Shown here: piece by piece, positions 6,595 to 9,131 of the stretch
How positions within the stretch are numbered: the first letter of the stretch is position 1
Layout: every line of letters starts with the position of its first letter
From: JAAFIP01 sp043777795
Lineage (GTDB): Bacteria; Pseudomonadota; Gammaproteobacteria; Burkholderiales; Burkholderiaceae_C
Length of the DNA: 9,131 nt
Direction: 5' to 3'
Assembly: GCA_043777795.1 (NCBI GenBank)
Contig: JAYWHJ010000175.1
Location: 1 to 9,131, forward strand
The notes under the pieces: generated by a model
Told to the model about the DNA's origin: nothing
What the model saw: only the letters and a program-made list of their open reading frames with translations
The model's database searches: none
Position numbers and translations under genes: made by a program

Positions 6595-6654
6595 ATACGT
6601 TAAGGATTACCCATGAATTTTCGATTAGTCTCCGACAATTAACGACTGCTATCC

Positions 6655-7566
6655 TCAATTCACAAACGTATTACCAATTTGCACATGAATATGATTATTG
6701 TGTGCTTCTCGCCCATTCTTTGTTCCTGGAGCGCTTGTAGGATGGTCAGGGTGCATGATTAAAGACATTTGGCCAATAGTACTGGGCGGATCATCTGACG
6801 GATTTGGGCTGGTATCAGATGCATGCGTCGCAAACACCTCGTACACCAGTTTAAAAATACGCCACGACATATTTGGCTCAAACTCTTCGATGAGATCGCT
6901 GTCAGGCTGGTCCAATCGATATGAAGTGTTTCTATTGTTTACAGGCCACTGAGCTGATTGTTTGCCTGGCGGAAAAGGAACGGGTTGCTTACCCCAATGA
7001 AAAGGTACGAAATAGTCTCGTCCGTCAATCCTCACACCACTGAAATCCATAGCCCGTCCCTGGTTGTGACACAAAGCCCCTCCTCCGTAAAATCCTGCAT
7101 GGTAAATTTTTTCCACCTCAGAGTGAGGAAATGCCTCTTTAAGTTCCTTGGTAAGTACATGCAGCATCACCACAAACCTTGGATCCAGCTGGGTCATAAA
7201 CGCTGGTCTTTCGGGCTGCGCAGGTTTCGGGGCATACTTATTCCAGCCATCTAACCGATGGAATCTGACTCCATTGACCATATCGTTACTCAAGGACACT
7301 TTGGCATTTTCGGATACTAAATCCATCATTTGATACTCGACGTCATACTGCAGTATTTTTTTGATGTTTGAAACACTCAATGCTCCAAAGAAATTTGCTT
7401 CAATGATGTAATGCAGTGCATCCTCTTTAGAAAGATTTCTCGCCTTAAAGTCTAACTTGGCAAATCGAAAGTTGGAGGGTACATTTTGAGACCCTGAGAA
7501 CAACATGTATCGAGATATGCAATATTTGGTGATTTCTGAATCGTAGGGAGCCCGATGTTTAGCCAT
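6655..7566 (-). CDS. Putative M15/MepA-like zinc peptidase (possible peptidoglycan hydrolase)
   Basis: Not recognised as a named gene. The C-terminal half has a zinc-peptidase pattern: a helix (about 126-147), then YHAGFYGGGALCHNQGRAMD, in which HNQGRAMD (167-174) matches HxxGxAxD (ligands His167 and Asp174), and a late AHNNHIHVQIG (288-298) matching the HxH motif of M15, MepA and extensin-like D,D-peptidases. The N-terminal about 110 residues resemble nothing I know. There is no signal peptide or membrane helix, so a peptidoglycan role would need lysis, a holin or a secretion system; the protein could also act on something else. Base composition is clearly AT-richer than the metY and hydrolase neighbours, suggesting transfer. 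The ATG at 7566 has only a weak purine-rich GAAAGAAAG upstream. It is convergent with metY (60-base gap, no clear terminator). Confidence 0.72.
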   Translation of the reverse strand: MAKHRAPYDSEITKYCISRYMLFSGSQNVPSNFRFAKLDFKARNLSKEDALHYIIEANFFGALSVSNIKKILQYDVEYQMMDLVSENAKVSLSNDMVNGVRFHRLDGWNKYAPKPAQPERPAFMTQLDPRFVVMLHVLTKELKEAFPHSEVEKIYHAGFYGGGALCHNQGRAMDFSGVRIDGRDYFVPFHWGKQPVPFPPGKQSAQWPVNNRNTSYRLDQPDSDLIEEFEPNMSWRIFKLVYEVFATHASDTSPNPSDDPPSTIGQMSLIMHPDHPTSAPGTKNGREAHNNHIHVQIGNTFVN

Positions 7567-7721
7567 TACTTTCTTTCAGATTACAAAAAATAGAACGTTA
7601 GGTTATGAGTCACTCTTCCTGTAAAGACGAACACGCGTCCGAATTTTTCAAATCCAATTCGCTTAGTGGAAGTAACCACGGCGTCTCAAAATTAGCCCTA
7701 TAGATATACTTCAAAAAATAT
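7567..7721. other. AT-rich divergent intergenic region
   Basis: These 155 bases separate the divergent peptidase-like and hydrolase genes and share the low GC of the former. A TATACT (7705-7710) and an overlapping TATAGA (7699-7704) precede the hydrolase start, but no -35 partner is convincing. No small ORF, repeat copy or RNA gene is apparent. Confidence 0.5.
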
Positions 7722-8543
7722 ATGCACTTTACCGTTAACGACCACAGCATCTACTGCTACACCGGCGGCAAAGCAATCGACGCGGCCAAGCCCAGCGTCG
7801 TCTTCATCCACGGCGTGCTCAACGACCACAGCGTGTGGATCTTACAAAGCCGCTACCTGGCTAACCACGGCTACAACGTGCTGGCCATTGACCTGCCAGG
7901 CCACGGCAAAAGCGCGGGGAGCTGCCCCAAGTCGGTGGAAGAGGCTGCTGCCTTCATCGTTGCCTTGCTGGACGCAGCTGGCATCGCCAAAGCCGCGCTG
8001 GTCGGCCACAGCTGGGGCTCGCTCATCGCCCTGCACGCGGCCAGCATCGCGCCCACCCGTGTGACGCACCTCGCCATGGTGGCCACCGCTTTCCCCATGA
8101 AGGTGTCGCCTGCCTTGCTAGACAACGCGCTGAACAAACCCATGCAAGCCATCGACATGGTCAACACCTTCAGCCACAGCACCCTCGCCCCGCCGCCCTC
8201 CAGCCTGGGCCCCGGCACCTGGCTCTACGGCGGTTCCAAAGCGCTGATGCGCCGCGTGCTGCGCAGCAACCCGCGCGAGAACGTATTCCACATCGGCTTT
8301 AGCGCCTGCAACGATTATGCAAAGGGTTTGGAGGCGCTAACCCTATGGAATATTGCGGGAGCAGCTACGCTTTTTATAGTAGGAAAGCAAGATCAGATGA
8401 CGCCCCCCAAAGCCGCGCAAAGCTTGATCAGCGCCGCGCCGCAGGCCATAGTGGTCATCGTGGACGCAGGCCACTCGATCATGACCGAGGCACCCGACGC
8501 CACCCTGTTTGCGTTGCGCGATTTTATAAAATCAGAATTTTAG
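7722..8543 (+). CDS. Alpha/beta hydrolase
   Basis: 273-residue serine hydrolase of the alpha/beta-fold superfamily, probably cytoplasmic; substrate unknown (esterase-like). Visible elements are the oxyanion-hole FIHG (28-31), DLPGHGKS (57-64), the nucleophile elbow GHSWG (95-99, Ser97), acid Asp224 in GKQDQMTPP, and His251 in DAGHS, so the triad is complete. A probable cap region lies at about 125-200. Residues about 203-220 (LTLWNIAGAATLF) are encoded by a dispersed-repeat copy directly before the catalytic-Asp strand, where relatives often read like V.CPTL. The ATG at 7722 gives a sensible N-terminus but has no Shine-Dalgarno sequence, the upstream bases being AAAAAATAT. The gene is GC-rich, unlike its AT-richer upstream neighbour. 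Confidence 0.93.
   Translation: MHFTVNDHSIYCYTGGKAIDAAKPSVVFIHGVLNDHSVWILQSRYLANHGYNVLAIDLPGHGKSAGSCPKSVEEAAAFIVALLDAAGIAKAALVGHSWGSLIALHAASIAPTRVTHLAMVATAFPMKVSPALLDNALNKPMQAIDMVNTFSHSTLAPPPSSLGPGTWLYGGSKALMRRVLRSNPRENVFHIGFSACNDYAKGLEALTLWNIAGAATLFIVGKQDQMTPPKAAQSLISAAPQAIVVIVDAGHSIMTEAPDATLFALRDFIKSEF
8335..8384 (-). repeat. Dispersed repeat, copy D, inside the alpha/beta hydrolase gene
   Basis: Consensus orientation is minus, antisense to the gene. The 23 bases 8345-8367 are identical to copy A (1861-1883), and similarity continues on both sides (GCGCTAACCC to the left, TTTATAGTA to the right). On the gene strand it encodes LTLWNIAGAA (206-215), the same frame as copy C. The central stem is partly broken (CAAT opposite ATAG). 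Confidence 0.85.
8520..8533. repeat. Perfect 14-base palindrome at the hydrolase 3' end
   Basis: GATTTTATAAAATC is its own reverse complement and encodes the residues around DFIK near the C-terminus of the hydrolase. It could be a chance AT-rich palindrome or a weak protein-binding site; nothing else supports a function. Confidence 0.3.
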
Positions 8544-8569
8544 GTGCATCTGATGACACCAGCACGGTG

Positions 8570-8595
8570 CAAAGCAAGCTCTCAGCGGTGCTTTG
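8570..8595. terminator. Weak inverted repeat between convergent genes
   Basis: CAAAGCA (8570-8576) and TGCTTTG (8589-8595) form a seven-base stem with a 12-base loop in the 76-base gap between the convergent hydrolase and the last gene. There is no proper T tract on either strand, so termination activity is uncertain. Confidence 0.25.
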
Positions 8596-8619
8596 AAAAC
8601 GCTAATAGACGGTGAATCT

Positions 8620-9123
8620 TTATGGCACTTCGTACAAAACCAGTTTGCGCGCCTTACGCGAACCATCAATCTCTTTGAGCAAACCCGCTTCATCAAACAC
8701 TAGAAACATCTCTTCTCGATCCAGAGAATGGTATTTCCACTCCTGAACATCTAAAGTCGGATTGAAATCAAAGCGTGGTCGACCTAACGCTAACAACGTA
8801 TGCTCACGACTCATGCCTAAAAAAACTCGCCCGACAACGATGGCGTTTCGCACCTTATCAGGCAAACTGGCCAGTTTTAAACGAGGGTCTTCTGCAGCTG
8901 TGACACGCGCTACAAATTGCTGCATGGTTTCAAAACCACGAGACCAATCCAATCCCATGCGCATTTTTCTTCCATCTACCAATATGCTGGCGCGATTGGT
9001 ACTCCAATCAACTACTTTTAATTTTGAACCAATGGGAACAAACGGCAAATGAGCCTGCGAGGCATCGCTGATCCAATCACCGTCATAGCGAAGGTTGGTT
9101 GCGACAAAAACAGCCCCCTCCAT
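8620..9123 (-). CDS. Hypothetical protein with BamE/SmpA-like C-terminal region, possibly truncated by the window edge
   Basis: Function unknown. Residues about 98-153 look like the BamE/SmpA fold: VFLGMSREHTLLALGRPRFD (the start-of-domain GMS.E.....G.P pattern), then a tryptophan-containing strand EWKYHS and a final strand pair MFLVFDEAGLLKEI. The first about 60 residues (VFVATNLRYDGDWISD ... VPIGSKLKVVDWS) look beta-rich and SH3-like. Such combinations are usually envelope lipoproteins, but no signal peptide is visible. The ATG at 9123 has AAAGG only two bases away, too close for a normal ribosome-binding site. The frame stays open to the window edge, so the true start, perhaps with a signal peptide, may be outside. 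GC is lower than in the core genes. Confidence 0.7.
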   Translation of the reverse strand: MEGAVFVATNLRYDGDWISDASQAHLPFVPIGSKLKVVDWSTNRASILVDGRKMRMGLDWSRGFETMQQFVARVTAAEDPRLKLASLPDKVRNAIVVGRVFLGMSREHTLLALGRPRFDFNPTLDVQEWKYHSLDREEMFLVFDEAGLLKEIDGSRKARKLVLYEVP

Positions 9124-9131
9124 CGCCTTTA

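Noticed and set aside
1..9131. CRISPR array, tRNA, rRNA or transposase genes
   Set aside because: The repeats are dispersed rather than regularly spaced. No cloverleaf or rRNA sequence was recognised, and no transposase-like frame is present.

Overview
The window looks like a chromosomal segment from a betaproteobacterium, most likely Burkholderiales/Comamonadaceae (Rhodoferax- or Polaromonas-like). This is inferred from the order rpsO-pnp-quinone oxidoreductase-tpiA, the moderately high GC of the core genes, protein sequences typical of that group, and a short interspersed repeat of a kind I remember from Comamonadaceae. The genus is not proven.

Layout. Positions 7-4570 on the minus strand hold a housekeeping cluster read right to left: rpsO (ribosomal protein S15), a strong hairpin terminator, pnp (polynucleotide phosphorylase), a PIG3-type NAD(P)H:quinone oxidoreductase, and tpiA (triosephosphate isomerase). 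The last two overlap by 4 nt. Upstream of rpsO are a long structured leader and a consensus -10 box. Next come a two-CBS-domain protein (minus, start reassigned to a GTG at 5192) and, divergent from it, an O-acetylhomoserine sulfhydrylase (metY type, plus). From about 6600 the sequence becomes more accessory. It holds an AT-richer minus-strand gene with M15/MepA-like zinc peptidase motifs and no signal peptide, then a GC-rich alpha/beta hydrolase (plus), then a probable BamE/SmpA-like envelope protein (minus) that touches the right edge. No intergenic gap exceeds 300 bases.

The most unusual signal is a short interspersed, partly palindromic repeat of about 45-55 nt with core TAGCTGCTCCCGCAATATTC. 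There are five recognisable copies in 9 kb. Two are intergenic (pnp leader; between pnp and the oxidoreductase), two lie inside coding sequence (tpiA; alpha/beta hydrolase), and one, cut by the window edge, covers the tpiA stop codon. All three genic copies have the same orientation relative to the gene and the same reading frame. The two internal ones are translated to a shared peptide NIAGAA, and in tpiA the copy coincides with about eight residues absent from E. coli TpiA. This resembles the Rickettsia palindromic elements that insert in frame into proteins, and is the best candidate here for something undescribed.

No CRISPR array, tRNA, rRNA, transposase or integrase was seen.
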